Positions 1 to 9,975 are shown, counted from the first letter of the stretch. The stretch: DNA of 64,000 bases from Phytophthora colocasiae (GCA_018806915.1 JAGKQI010000103.1:1736001-1800000); one strand, 5' to 3'. Numbers and translations are program-made. The notes: generated by a model not told the origin, from the letters alone.

Positions 1-1008
1 TGACTTAGAGGTCAATTGAGACTGCAGAACACTTGTGCGCAAGGCTGCTAATAGAGGAATGAGCTGCTGGATAGTCGCCCGTCTCAAACGGATGAAGGCG
101 GAATTACCTGAGAAGGCAGAATGAGTACTTCATACGCACCACATTCGCGCAACCTGTATCTGGATGGAAGGTATAAAAAAAAATACATGTACCTAGTTGT
201 GGGCAGGGTTTGGTAATTTTCCGTAACTATTGCCGATATTGGCAATATCATATTGCCATAATTTATTGCTCCTCAACCCCAATAACATGCAATTTTTTAC
301 ACAGGTCAATCTTGGCTATAGCCAAATGTCGTTGACATGTGTGGTTGTTTTGGCAATGGATGGTAGCGAGAACTATCGCCAAACGGGTGGTGTGGCCATG
401 TTTGCACACAGGGCACACGGGTTATTACAGTTGCTTGTCATTTCCTAACTGTAGTGTATTATATCAGTTGATTTGTGTGTTGTACATGTATGTATGATGT
501 CGAGGAAATCGGACTATGACTTGTGTGTGTTGGTCGGAGAGGTTGGACGCGGTGGGAGGGTTCTCGAGGTAACCCCCCCCTCCTGAATCCACGCGCATCG
601 ACAGCAACCAACTCGTTCAAAAGTACTCATGAGAAAAGACGACATAGTGTCACAATTCATGTGACCTACTGACTTGGTTGACATTGTCGAAAAATGTGGC
701 AATAACTCAATTATTTATTGGCTTGGATGAAGGCCTCCAATCCGTATGATATTGTATTTTTCCTATCCCTGGTTGTGGGGGACGTATGAAAAAGTCGATA
801 GCCAAGGTCTTCGTAATATCGAGTCAGCGTCTACACTGCAAATTGTAGTGTCTAACGGCTAGAGCTCCTTCTTGTCCACGGCACATTTGCTTTTCGTTTA
901 TGAAGACTACTGATTACGATGGCCAAGTGGCTTCCACTAAACTAAGGACAATTAATTAATCACTTTGCTTTTTGCTTCAAACTACTCAATACTACTACAA
1001 TAACCGCG
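1..1008. other. Intergenic DNA upstream of the hydrolase gene
   Basis: No gene is supported here. Bases from about 371 to 840 match 41527 to about 42170 with small differences, including a run of C near 572 that is longer in the other copy; this is the left edge of the block-1 duplication. The short reading frame at 230-448 ends in a stretch shared with the LINE-like remnant at 41528-41567, so it is more likely repeat-derived than a gene. The last 100 bases before the hydrolase ATG are AT-rich with pyrimidine-rich patches, as expected for a promoter, but no specific motif is claimed. Confidence 0.6.
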
Positions 1009-2064
1009 ATGGTGGGAACTCACATGGCTGTCACCCTCGGAGTGATGGCTCTAACTCGCTCCGCTTTCGCCCAGAACATGTCGTTCGGAGCCGACAACTT
1101 CTACCGTAGCGATAACGTCACTATCCAACCCGTTACGTTCCCGAACCAGTTCAAGATGAACGTCGCGGGAAATCTCTTCACCCCCGACAACCTCGATACC
1201 AGCATCAGAGCTCCAGCCATCGTCGTCGGTCACCCCATGGGAGCTGTCAAGGAACAGAGTGCGAATCTCTACGCCACCAAAATGGCCGAACGGGGATTTG
1301 TCACTCTCTCAATTGACCTCTCTTTTTGGGGAGGGAGCGATGGCGAACCCCGTAACGCGGTGCCTGGAGACCTGTACGCGGAGTCGTTCAGTGCGGCGGT
1401 GGATTTCCTCGGTCTGCAGGATATCGTCGACCCCGAGCGTATTGGCGGCCTCGGTATCTGTGGCAGTGACTCCTTCCTGATCAGTGCTGCCAAAATCGAT
1501 TCCCGTATCAAGGCTGTCGCCACGTCTTCGATGTATGACATGGGTGCTGTCAACCGAAACGGATTGAACCATGCTGTCACTGTTGAGCAACGTAAGGCTT
1601 CTATCGCCGAGATGTCCCGTCAGAGATCGATCGAGGCTGCCGGTGGTGAGGTGCAGTACACCAGTGGCACCACTCATGAACTGACGGCTGACACGGACCC
1701 CATCCAACGCGAATTTTACGACTTCTACCGCACCTCGCGTGGTGAATACACGCCCCCAGGGTCGTCACCGAATCTGACAACGCATCCGACTCTGTCGGGT
1801 GTTGCGAAGTTCCTTAACTTCTATCCATTCAACGACATCGACACGATCTCTCCACGTCCGCTGCTGTTTGTGTCTGGCGACCAGGCCCATTCTCGCGAGT
1901 TCAGTGAGGATGCCTACACTGGTGCCGCTGAGCCGAAGGAGCTGTACTGGATCCCTGGTGCCGGCCACGTTGACTTGTACGACCGTGTGGATTTGATTCC
2001 TTTCGACAAGTTCACCGAATTCTTCACGGCGGGTCTAGCCTCCAATGCCACCCAGTCGAACTGA
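1009..2064 (+). CDS. Alpha/beta hydrolase, probably secreted, with a cysteine nucleophile
   Basis: This intact 351-residue frame has an alpha/beta-hydrolase layout. The nucleophile elbow is GLGICGSD, giving Cys151 in a G-x-C-x-S setting like dienelactone-hydrolase relatives. A strand ending in LFVSGD gives Asp291, and GAGH gives His320, so a Cys-Asp-His triad is plausible. An oxyanion-hole GHPMG motif sits near residue 74. The N-terminus is hydrophobic and ends in a FAQ-type site near residue 22, suggesting a short signal peptide. The ATG at 1009 is the first in frame; Met6 is an alternative start. The substrate cannot be inferred. The gene is absent from the paralogous block 2, where a 17-bp inverted repeat stands at the corresponding place. 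Confidence 0.75.
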   Translation: MVGTHMAVTLGVMALTRSAFAQNMSFGADNFYRSDNVTIQPVTFPNQFKMNVAGNLFTPDNLDTSIRAPAIVVGHPMGAVKEQSANLYATKMAERGFVTLSIDLSFWGGSDGEPRNAVPGDLYAESFSAAVDFLGLQDIVDPERIGGLGICGSDSFLISAAKIDSRIKAVATSSMYDMGAVNRNGLNHAVTVEQRKASIAEMSRQRSIEAAGGEVQYTSGTTHELTADTDPIQREFYDFYRTSRGEYTPPGSSPNLTTHPTLSGVAKFLNFYPFNDIDTISPRPLLFVSGDQAHSREFSEDAYTGAAEPKELYWIPGAGHVDLYDRVDLIPFDKFTEFFTAGLASNATQSN

Positions 2065-2338
2065 GAACACGGCTGTTAAAGCGAGGTGCATTGCAGAGCT
2101 GCTATCCACGACAGGATTTGGGATAACCTCATAACAAACCAGCTCAATAAAACTTGTGAACGCACTACGGAGCATGAGAGGTTGTTTTTCGTACGAGTAT
2201 GGAAATGGAAATCTTCGTTCAATACACGTGTTAAAACGTTTATGCGCAGCATGATCATTTGTGAGATGTGAGTCTGTATTTTTTTCTCAATTCACGCCAT
2301 CTGTGCTCTGCATGTACAGTGCACCATACTGTAAGCTA

Positions 2339-2549
2339 TTGAGCACTGCTCAATGAGCAGTGTTCAATCACTACAAAAAAGTAAGTCGTGAATCACGACT
2401 CGTGATTCACAAATGTCGCTGTGCCGGATATCTATGATGAGGTTGCCATGCTCAATTCTCTTGTTCAACATGTTCACGTGGTGTGCGAATTCTGTAAGCC
2501 GTGAATCACGGACCGTGATAACGGCACATGGTTATGATAACCATGTGCC
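2339..2549. repeat. Three strong hairpins upstream of the interrupted PME gene
   Basis: Three inverted repeats lie close together. 2339-2367 has 14-bp arms with one mismatch and a 1-nt centre. 2388-2410 has perfect 10-bp arms and a 3-nt loop. 2523-2549 has perfect 12-bp arms and a 3-nt loop. The paralogous stretch at 42300-42500 has a degraded form of the first and lacks the other two, so they arose or were lost after duplication. They may be transposon footprints or transcription structures; the sequence does not decide. Confidence 0.7.
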
Positions 2550-3548
2550 ATAAATGCAACGGGACGACCCAACCAATCCTAGGATTAAGCCGATTACTGG
2601 ACCAAGCTAGACTAGCACTGCATGGTACTTCAAGTATTTGGACTGGACCGGATAGCCCCACGACGTGACAAATCAAGATCTGAAGTGTGTGCCCGTGGAA
2701 GAACCAAGCACTCAGTTTCCCCTCACTTTGCAATTTGCTCTTCCAGTAGAACAATGCGCTTTTCCACTTTATCCCTTGCGGGTCTCGTGTCGACCTCAGT
2801 TGCTCAAGTCAACAACGCGTGTAGTGGACCGAATGCTCGCACCGTTCCGCCTCCGGGTGCTATCGTCGTTGATATCACCGGCATGTACAACCAAAGCTAC
2901 CAGAGCATCGTCGAAGGAATGATGTACCTGCCAAACACGACCGAGGAGCACACGGTTTTCCTGTTCCCAGGTGTCTACCAGGAGCAAGTGGTGATTCCGA
3001 GACTTGCAGGACCATTGGTTGTGCAGGGTTACACTTGTGATACAACGTCGTACGCTGCCAACCAAGTGACGATTACCCACACAATGGCTCAGAGGGACCT
3101 TGCTCCAGAGATCAAGCACAGCCGTAACGACCTGGTTACTACGCTCCGTCTCAAATCAAGCAGCGGTGTGAAGATGTACAACGTTAATGTCGCCAATCCG
3201 ACTGGCAAGATCGATAACCTCGGTCAGGCTGTAGCTGTCTACGTTGACGCTCCTAACTACGGGTTCTATGGCTGCAACTTCACCGGTTACCAGGACACTC
3301 TTTGTGCCCACAAGGGTCGAGAGCTCTACTCCAAGTCGTACATTAGCGGAGCTGTTGATTTCATTTTCGGCATGCAGGCGAAGGCTTGGTTTGAGTCGTG
3401 TGACTTCGAAACGATCGGAAAGGGGTGGATCACTGCCAATGGCAACGTCGACAGCTCGAACCTTTCTGAGTACGTCTTCAACCGTGCACGTGTGTTCGGA
3501 TCTAGTGGCAATGGCTCGACCTACCTGGGTCGTCCGTGGTACCCGTAC

Positions 3549-3738
3549 TGTATCAGAAATGATAGATATGCGTTTAGAAAGTCTAGGCTATTAAGTAGGT
3601 CATGCTAATATAGGGGCTCCCGCAACCAGTCATTTGGTTGCCGGGCAGTTGGTCGGGGATCGACCACACTTCGGATTATCCCCGCCAGCCCCAACCAGCT
3701 TCACCTCTTCTCCCTCCAGCCGGGGCCAGTTTGATTCA
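3549..3738 (+). repeat. 5' LTR of Gypsy-1a
   Basis: 190 bp beginning TGTATCAG and ending GATTCA, matched by 9987-10176 with a single substitution. It follows the CGTAC target duplicate directly. Confidence 0.95.
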
Positions 3739-3739
3739 C

Positions 3740-3757
3740 TGGTAGCACTTGTTGGTC
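3740..3757 (+). promoter_or_regulatory. Primer-binding site of Gypsy-1a
   Basis: One base after the 5' LTR the sequence reads TGGTAGCACTTGTTGG, complementary to a tRNA whose 3' end would be AAGTGCTACCA. Its first 13 bases also occur at the same position in the unrelated family-2 elements, supporting priming by the same tRNA. Which tRNA it is cannot be settled from this window. Confidence 0.75.
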
Positions 3758-3771
3758 TAGACTCAACAGCC

Positions 3772-4671
3772 ATGGCCCCCACGACTCGGCAGAACGTCCA
3801 AGACGAAGCAACGGGAGATGGAGGAGACCAAGGCACTCTGGAAACCCAGCTGGCCGAGCTGCGCGCTGAACTGGAAACCCTACGAGCCAGCCGTCATGTC
3901 CAGCCGACAAGAGCGCCAGAAAACAGGCCTCGCGTTCCAAGCGGCCTGCCGAAGTTCAAGGGCAAGCGCGGCGAAGACGTGCGTCAGTGGCTCTTCCAAG
4001 TGGAGACGCTGTGTCGTATCCATGGACACGATGCGTCCGACGACAACACGACGTTCCCAGCCATCGCCGGAACGGCCATGGAAGACCCAGCGTCGGGGTG
4101 GTTCTTGTTTTGGGCATCGAGGACTCCAGCAGAAGAGCAGACGTGGGCGCAGTTCACGCAAGATGCTCTCGCACACTTTGAAGCCTCCAACTACCAAGCC
4201 GGGCTACGTCAGAAGCTCCGTCAACTGCGTCAAGTCGATGATATCGAGGACTACAACGGCAAGTATTCCGCGCTGATCTTCCGCGTGGAGAACATGAGTG
4301 AAGTGGACCAAGTCAGCTACTACTGCGATGGCCTCAAGCGTGCGACTCAAGCATACGTTAAGTTGCAGAACACGACGACGCTGAGCGAAGCTATGGATCA
4401 AGCGGTCAAGTACGAGATGTCCCACTTCAGTGGTGACCGCAAGGTCGGCCGCGAGAAGCCCGAGCGCGAACAACGCCGTGGTACTCCAAGAACGAATCAC
4501 TCGCAGGACAAGAAGCCTTTCAGCAAGCGTTCATTCAAGCCTGGTCACTACGCCCCTGCGGATCAGAGCAAGGAAGGACCGGTGTGCTTCTACTGCAAGA
4601 AACCCGGCCACTTCAAGCGCGACTGCAAGAAGCTGAAGAGCGACCAGGGAAACGACCAGCCACGTCAGTAA
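3772..4671 (+). CDS. gag: Gag (capsid/nucleocapsid) of Gypsy-1a
   Basis: The ATG at 3772 opens a 299-residue protein. An N-terminal Gln/Glu/Leu-rich stretch (about residues 15-45) could form a coiled coil. The middle (about 70-220) resembles retrotransposon capsid, with the DVRQWLFQVE and QALAHFE-type helices. The C-terminus is basic and carries one zinc knuckle CFYCKKPGHFKRDC (CX2CX4HX4C). The protein would coat and package element RNA in the cytoplasm. The stop codon TAA (4669-4671) lies in the loop of the predicted frameshift hairpin. The frame is also open upstream to 3634, but that part overlaps the LTR and is unlikely to be translated. Confidence 0.9.
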   Translation: MAPTTRQNVQDEATGDGGDQGTLETQLAELRAELETLRASRHVQPTRAPENRPRVPSGLPKFKGKRGEDVRQWLFQVETLCRIHGHDASDDNTTFPAIAGTAMEDPASGWFLFWASRTPAEEQTWAQFTQDALAHFEASNYQAGLRQKLRQLRQVDDIEDYNGKYSALIFRVENMSEVDQVSYYCDGLKRATQAYVKLQNTTTLSEAMDQAVKYEMSHFSGDRKVGREKPEREQRRGTPRTNHSQDKKPFSKRSFKPGHYAPADQSKEGPVCFYCKKPGHFKRDCKKLKSDQGNDQPRQ

Positions 4672-7600
4672 AAGAGGGAACTGTCGTGGCGAGGAGTAGC
4701 GAAGAAGATTTAACGGTAAACGAAGCTATGTTGAATCTGCTTTGCGAAAACCCTCTAGTGTATAACCGCGCACCTTTATTTGCGGTGGATGGAGACCTGG
4801 TACAGAGTGACAAGAAGTCCAAGACCAAGTTTCTCCTGGACTGTGGTGCTACAACAGTGTATGTATCGCGTGGATTTGTCAAGGAACAGGGATTGAAGAC
4901 TCAAGTGTACTCGGAGCGTACCATTCGAGTGAAGCTTGGCGACAACAAGATTGGAGAGTCCAAGTTGGAACTAGTGAAGGTTGAGATTCAACTTAAGGGT
5001 GTACCCAACTACCAGTGTGTTGCTGTCGTCTTCGATATCCCCGATGAGTTCGATTGTGTTCTCGGGATGCCATTCTTTGTGGATGTACAACCGAACGTCG
5101 ACTGGAAACGTCGATGCTTCAAGGATGCCGACTCCGGTGGAGCCTCAGCAATGGATACTTCGACTCCCTGCGGGAAGTGCAGTCAGGCGAATGGCTCTGG
5201 GCTTCAGGATGCTGTGGACAGCGAAAGCTCTACCACGATAAGCCGTAATTCCTGTCGAGCCGCCGTGCCAGAAACGCAGCCGAAGTGCGAAGGGGAAACT
5301 GCTGAAAGACCAGCTGGAGACGTCAGGAATCTCTCTCGGAGAGAGAAGAAAGATGCTCAAGTGGAAGCAATGTTTACTCTTGGAGTGGTTGACTCGGAAG
5401 GAGTTGAGACCAAGTACATCACGAGGAAGAAGCTGAGGAAGTTCCTAAGGCTAGCCGCGAAGGACCATCCCGAACATGATTTCATGATTGTGCTGACGAA
5501 CGACACAATCAAGAAGATCGAACGTGACATCAAGCGAAGTGACGAACCGGACAATGTTGGATCGGAGAAAGCTAAACGATTTCTTCATACTGACTGGGAG
5601 TCATTCAAGGATAACCCAGCGTTTCCTGTTCTGGAGGAGTACAAGGATACCGTGTTCAAACCTGAGTTACCAGACGGTTTACCCATGGAACGCGAGATCG
5701 AGCATCGGATTGATGTGAAGGATACAAGCGTGGCGATGTATCGTCAACAGTGGAGACTATCACCGGAGCAGAAGACCGAGATCGACAAATGTGTACGCGA
5801 GATGATTTCCAAAGGATTGATCCGACCAAGCATCAGTCCACATGCGGCCCCGACGTTTTGTGTTCGGAAACCCGTTGGGTGGCGCATTGTCCATGATTAC
5901 CGTTATCTCAACACGAACACAATTCGCCAGAGTGTGCCGATGACTCGGAAAGAAGATGTTTTCGACAGTATGGCAGGTGCCTACTATTTCTCGTGCATGG
6001 ATCTGATGTCTGCCTACTACCAAGTACGAATGAAGACCGATCACATCAAGTATACAGCATTCCAAGCCCCAAGTGGATTGTACGAGTATCTAGTGTTACC
6101 CATGGGAGTCAGCAACGCGCCAGCAACGATGCACCGGTTGACATCGTCTCTGTTCAAGGGGTTGCCACATACCCGGTCGTTCTACGATGACATTTATATA
6201 TTCACGAAGTCCAAGGATATCAGCAAGCATCTCCAAGCGCTACGCGATGTGCTCGAGATTCTCAAAGCAAACAAGCTGTATGTGAAGTTGTCCAAGTGTG
6301 TGTTTTGCGCCGAAGAGATCCCATGTCTAGGAGATTTTATCGGGCGCGACGGTGTGCGAATCGACCCAGACAAGGTGCAAACAATTCGAGATTGGCCAGT
6401 TCCAAGAACGCAAGATCAACTGCACAGTTTTCTCGGTTTGACTGGATACGTCCAACGATTTTGTGAACAGTATGCAGAGCTGACGGCACCTCTGTTTACT
6501 CTGCTGAAGAAGAAGAACCAACGGAACTCGAAGATCTCACTGAAACCAAAACAACTCGAGAATTTCAAGGAACTGAAACGACGACTAGCTGATACACCCG
6601 TTTTGCACTTGCCCGATTTCACCAAACAGATGCATCTACGAACCGACGCGAGTCAGTTCGCTGTCGGTGGTGTTCTTTTCCAAGTGGTTGATGGTATCGA
6701 GCGACCGATCGCGTTCACAAGTCGGAAGATGAAATCAGCAGAGTTGAAGTACCCCACCCAGCAACAAGAGCTACTTGCAATTGTCAATGCGTTAGCTGCA
6801 TTTCGGATTTACTGTTTGGATCGACCAGTGATGATTGAAACGGATCACAAGTCTCTCGAAGGTATTTTTCAGCAGAAGATGGCGAATCGACGACTCGCTC
6901 GATGGTATGGCATCCTTGCAGAGTACCAACCAGTTTTCGCGTATCTTCCTGGTGCTAAAAATGGTATAGCTGACGCACTCAGTCGCCGACCGGACCTCAA
7001 ACCTGAGACGAAGGAGTTTCATGATCTCCTCGTCCCAAGCTTCAACGAGACGAGCTATCAGCTTCGTATGACTGAGATCCGACCCACCAGCGACTTGGTC
7101 AAGATTATCATTGATGGTTACAAGAAGGACAAAGTGATACAAGAGATTCGACATGTGATTGACAAGCGAGACGATGGTTCCACTACCGTATCTGGAAAAC
7201 AGTACAAGGCGTATTTCGTGGAAGACAACCTGGTGTGGTATCAAGGATCGACCGACGTGAAACCAAGGATCGTGGTGCCGAACATCCTGAACGTGAAGCA
7301 CAAGATTATATCTGAAGTCCACGATTCCAACTACGGTGGCCACCCCGGTACAGATCGTACGTACTTGAAGTTACAGGCGGACTGGTATTGGCCACGGATG
7401 ATTCGGACGATCAAGAAGTACATTGCCGACTGCGAAGATTGTCGTCGAAACAAGCCTCGACTCTCAAAGACCCCAGGTTTGATGGAGCCATTGCAGATCC
7501 CAGACGAGCGATGGCGTTCTATTTCGATGGATTTCATTACGGACCTTCCCGATACCAAGCGTGGCAACAATTCGATTTGGGTGGTGGTCGACCGTTTGAC

Positions 7601-8636
7601 GAAGCGTTCGCATTTTATTCCAACTGTGAAGACGGTTTCAGCTCAAGAAGTGGCAGCGCTTTTCATTGACAACATTTGGAGACTTCACGGAATGCCACAG
7701 GATATTGTATCGGACCGTGACACTAAGTTTATCTCGGGATTTTGGAGTCAAGTATTTGAAGACGTCGGGACCAAGCTCAAGATGACGGTAGCATATCGTG
7801 CTCAGGGGGATGGCCAAACGGAGCGCACGAACCGGACGCTTGAGGAGTATCTACGCTGTTACGTGTCACCTCGACAAGACAACTGGGATGTACATCTGGC
7901 GAATGCAGAGTTCGCCATCAACTCAGCGGTAAACTCCAGTATCAAGATGTCTCCGTTTGAAGCAGATCTTGGATACGTACCAGCCAACCCTCTGTCAGCA
8001 CTCGCAGCATCAAAGCGACGACGACGGCAAGGCGGACGACGACAAGGTGTCAAGTTTACAGAGCATCAAGCTGCAGTGTTGCGGCAGTGCCAAGAGGCTC
8101 TTGAAGACGCTCAGGCTCACATGGCAGACGTATATGACAAGGGACGCAAAGAGCAAGAGTTCAAAATCGGCGACCGTGTGTATTTGAGCACGAAGAACCT
8201 CGACACGGCGCATACAGGGTTTCCAAACTCTCGCAAACTCGGCCCCAAGTGGATTGGACCGTACTCAGTCGTTCGAAGGGTTCACAAGCATGCGTATGAG
8301 CTCAACCTGCCTCCTGGGCTCAAGCTCCATCCCGTGTTCAACACAGGATCGCTCAAGCCGTATGAGCAGCCGAGCCGACTTTCAAAACCACAAGATGTCA
8401 TTTTACATGACGGAAGTGTTGGGCAACTCGTGGACGCGGTTCTCAAGAAGCGCAAGCGCCAAGGATCGTGGCAGTACCTCATTCGGTGGGTGGGTGAGGA
8501 GAAGCCCACCTGGGAACCACTCGAGAATCTGCATCAAGTGTCCGGACTTGTGCAAGAGTTTGAAGCGAAGCGACCGCAGCGGTCAAGCAAGCGCCGGCGA
8601 GTTGCAAGTACAGCGGAAATAGTCACCAGCAACTGA
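4584..8636 (+). CDS. pol: Pol polyprotein of Gypsy-1a (PR-RT-RNaseH-INT-chromodomain)
   Basis: The frame is open from 4584 but is probably entered by -1 frameshifting at 4647, giving about 1330 Pol residues. Numbered from 4584: the aspartic protease has DCGA at 86-89. RT has YDDI near 534-537 and the LPMG/SNAPA motifs before it. RNase H has TDASQF and ETDHKSL. Integrase has an HHCC zinc motif (HDSNYGGH then CEDC), MDF with Asp near 983, SDRD, and a catalytic Glu in the GQTERTNRTLEE segment. A C-terminal chromodomain (about 1283-1330) has the RWVGEEKPTWEP signature, placing the element among chromoviruses that can target histone-marked chromatin. No stop or frameshift was seen. Confidence 0.95.
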   Translation: MLLLQETRPLQARLQEAEERPGKRPATSVKEGTVVARSSEEDLTVNEAMLNLLCENPLVYNRAPLFAVDGDLVQSDKKSKTKFLLDCGATTVYVSRGFVKEQGLKTQVYSERTIRVKLGDNKIGESKLELVKVEIQLKGVPNYQCVAVVFDIPDEFDCVLGMPFFVDVQPNVDWKRRCFKDADSGGASAMDTSTPCGKCSQANGSGLQDAVDSESSTTISRNSCRAAVPETQPKCEGETAERPAGDVRNLSRREKKDAQVEAMFTLGVVDSEGVETKYITRKKLRKFLRLAAKDHPEHDFMIVLTNDTIKKIERDIKRSDEPDNVGSEKAKRFLHTDWESFKDNPAFPVLEEYKDTVFKPELPDGLPMEREIEHRIDVKDTSVAMYRQQWRLSPEQKTEIDKCVREMISKGLIRPSISPHAAPTFCVRKPVGWRIVHDYRYLNTNTIRQSVPMTRKEDVFDSMAGAYYFSCMDLMSAYYQVRMKTDHIKYTAFQAPSGLYEYLVLPMGVSNAPATMHRLTSSLFKGLPHTRSFYDDIYIFTKSKDISKHLQALRDVLEILKANKLYVKLSKCVFCAEEIPCLGDFIGRDGVRIDPDKVQTIRDWPVPRTQDQLHSFLGLTGYVQRFCEQYAELTAPLFTLLKKKNQRNSKISLKPKQLENFKELKRRLADTPVLHLPDFTKQMHLRTDASQFAVGGVLFQVVDGIERPIAFTSRKMKSAELKYPTQQQELLAIVNALAAFRIYCLDRPVMIETDHKSLEGIFQQKMANRRLARWYGILAEYQPVFAYLPGAKNGIADALSRRPDLKPETKEFHDLLVPSFNETSYQLRMTEIRPTSDLVKIIIDGYKKDKVIQEIRHVIDKRDDGSTTVSGKQYKAYFVEDNLVWYQGSTDVKPRIVVPNILNVKHKIISEVHDSNYGGHPGTDRTYLKLQADWYWPRMIRTIKKYIADCEDCRRNKPRLSKTPGLMEPLQIPDERWRSISMDFITDLPDTKRGNNSIWVVVDRLTKRSHFIPTVKTVSAQEVAALFIDNIWRLHGMPQDIVSDRDTKFISGFWSQVFEDVGTKLKMTVAYRAQGDGQTERTNRTLEEYLRCYVSPRQDNWDVHLANAEFAINSAVNSSIKMSPFEADLGYVPANPLSALAASKRRRRQGGRRQGVKFTEHQAAVLRQCQEALEDAQAHMADVYDKGRKEQEFKIGDRVYLSTKNLDTAHTGFPNSRKLGPKWIGPYSVVRRVHKHAYELNLPPGLKLHPVFNTGSLKPYEQPSRLSKPQDVILHDGSVGQLVDAVLKKRKRQGSWQYLIRWVGEEKPTWEPLENLHQVSGLVQEFEAKRPQRSSKRRRVASTAEIVTSN
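4647..4690 (+). promoter_or_regulatory. Programmed -1 ribosomal frameshift signal between gag and pol
   Basis: GGGAAAC at 4647-4653 is a canonical X XXY YYZ slippery heptamer, and the gag frame reads it exactly in phase (G GGA AAC). After a 5-nt spacer, GCCACG (4659-4664) pairs with CGTGGC (4685-4690), extended by CAG/CTG (4666-4668 with 4681-4683) across one mismatch, leaving a 12-nt loop that holds the gag stop. Slipping back one base enters the pol frame (GGG AAA). Heptamer and stem are unchanged in three other family-1 copies (near 23493, 25163 and 52960, minus strand), whose differences fall in the spacer or loop. Confidence 0.85.
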
Positions 8637-8873
8637 AGATGTACTTGCGTACTTGCGCAACGTAATAATGTTGCTCAACGGACTCGTCGACAACTTAATG
8701 CACAAGTATATCGCAACATTGTGGCCAAGCAACTCAATTCGACTCGCGAACGCAAACAGTACATTTATTGTTCGAGAAAACAACACTTACAGAAGCTCTA
8801 CATATCGAAGGAACATCAAGCTAGCCGACCAGGAGACATGGTACTCGCAAGAGGTCCGCGCGCAAAAGAGGGC
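8637..8873. other. Spacer between the pol stop and the antisense ORF end
   Basis: Convergent ends of pol and the antisense ORF meet here. Repeated motifs such as AGGAACATCAA(G/A) and related words recur in the 8800-8910 stretch. No independent gene is supported; the plus-strand frame at 8721-9227 mostly shadows the antisense ORF. Confidence 0.5.
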
Positions 8874-9869
8874 TTAGAGGAGCTCCACACGACGGAGGAA
8901 CATCAAACCAGCCAACCAGGGAACGCAGAACTCGCGAAGAGGTTCTCGAACAGCATCAGCATCGGACGCATAGCAACCACGATCGGTCACCTCAATGACG
9001 AAGCAGTGCGCGAGACGCCGAGGATAGGGGTGGAACCCTGCACACAGATAAACGCCAACCGGCAGTCCAAGCGACACCAGGTGAGCTGTCGTATTGGGAC
9101 CACTGACGCTGTTTTCATGCAGGTTACGCTCAAGGGTAACCTCCGAGATCTGGCGATCGCCGCTCGCACGTGCCCGCCGGTTAAGCCATTTAATGAACCG
9201 GCGAAGCAGGGGCCATACCACGATTGAAACCTGCGGGCGAGGCTGGTTTACCGTGGCGAAGAACTCATCGACGAGCTCCGGCGATGCCCAGGTCCCCAGT
9301 CCAAGAAACTGAGAAGCAATGGACAGCGCAGTAAACCCACATCGTCCATAGTCATCAGCAGCAATCGAGAGAGGAATTCCAAGCTCGCGGCAGTACCGTC
9401 GGAAGGAAATGCATTCCCCGGAGTCCTTCCAGTCATCGACAAGACGAAGATCATCGCTGAAGTCGCTGAGCTCCGCCAGGATCTGGTCACGGGGCTCCCA
9501 AGTACGTGAACTCCACCCGGTATATCCGGCCCAGATGACACGGTACTCGTACCGGCCAGGCTCTCCACGACGATCAACAATCGCCCACACGGCGTAGCGG
9601 CGCTCAGAGACGGACTCAGCACGTCGGGCGAGAACGGTTCCAAGCTGATCGCGAACACCTCGCAGCTGACTACGGACTTGACGTCGTGAACTTGAAGAAC
9701 TTCTCGACGGCGTACTCAATCGAACCATGGCAACCCGAATCGCGAGTTCTATGCGCAGGGTAAGACGAGCACGCAGCGAGGACACGAAGAAGACCAAAGG
9801 CCGAGGCAGCACAATTGAAAGTGAGACTTCGGAGCAGTGGCGGTGTCCTGAAAGAAGACATGGACACAA
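8874..9869 (-). CDS. Antisense ORF in Gypsy-1a: chromodomain + OTU-like cysteine protease
   Basis: This 331-residue frame runs opposite to pol in the 3' region. The likely start is Met48 (9728), followed by a Ser/Arg-rich stretch. Residues about 92-146 form a second chromodomain (AVWAIVD, then YEYRVIWAGYT and RTWEPRDQI), distinct in sequence from the one in Pol. Residues about 160-300 resemble an OTU protease: GRCGFTAL aligns with the OTU box G-x-C-x-F-x-A-L, giving Cys177, with Asp173 beside it and His288 in AHCFVIEV. The protein could read chromatin and remove ubiquitin-like modifiers, but this is inference. It ends at TAA 8874-8876, 238 bp beyond the pol stop. The shorter copy 1c lacks the region entirely. 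Confidence 0.65.
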   Translation of the reverse strand: MCPCLLSGHRHCSEVSLSIVLPRPLVFFVSSLRARLTLRIELAIRVAMVRLSTPSRSSSSSRRQVRSQLRGVRDQLGTVLARRAESVSERRYAVWAIVDRRGEPGRYEYRVIWAGYTGWSSRTWEPRDQILAELSDFSDDLRLVDDWKDSGECISFRRYCRELGIPLSIAADDYGRCGFTALSIASQFLGLGTWASPELVDEFFATVNQPRPQVSIVVWPLLRRFIKWLNRRARASGDRQISEVTLERNLHENSVSGPNTTAHLVSLGLPVGVYLCAGFHPYPRRLAHCFVIEVTDRGCYASDADAVREPLREFCVPWLAGLMFLRRVELL

Positions 9870-9975
9870 CCCAGGCCAAGAACCGACGTCTTCGACAAGT
9901 GCACGAAGACGACGCCGAGGATGAAGAACTTCAACGAGAATGATCCCAGCGAGACTGAGAGGTCCATCCAGTATT

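Noticed and set aside
230..448. Small 72-residue protein at the left edge
   Set aside because: Its second half is part of the LINE-like edge shared with 41528-41567, and it has no signal or domain.
8721..9227. 168-residue plus-strand frame after pol in Gypsy-1a
   Set aside because: No domain, and it mostly mirrors the antisense chromodomain-OTU frame.
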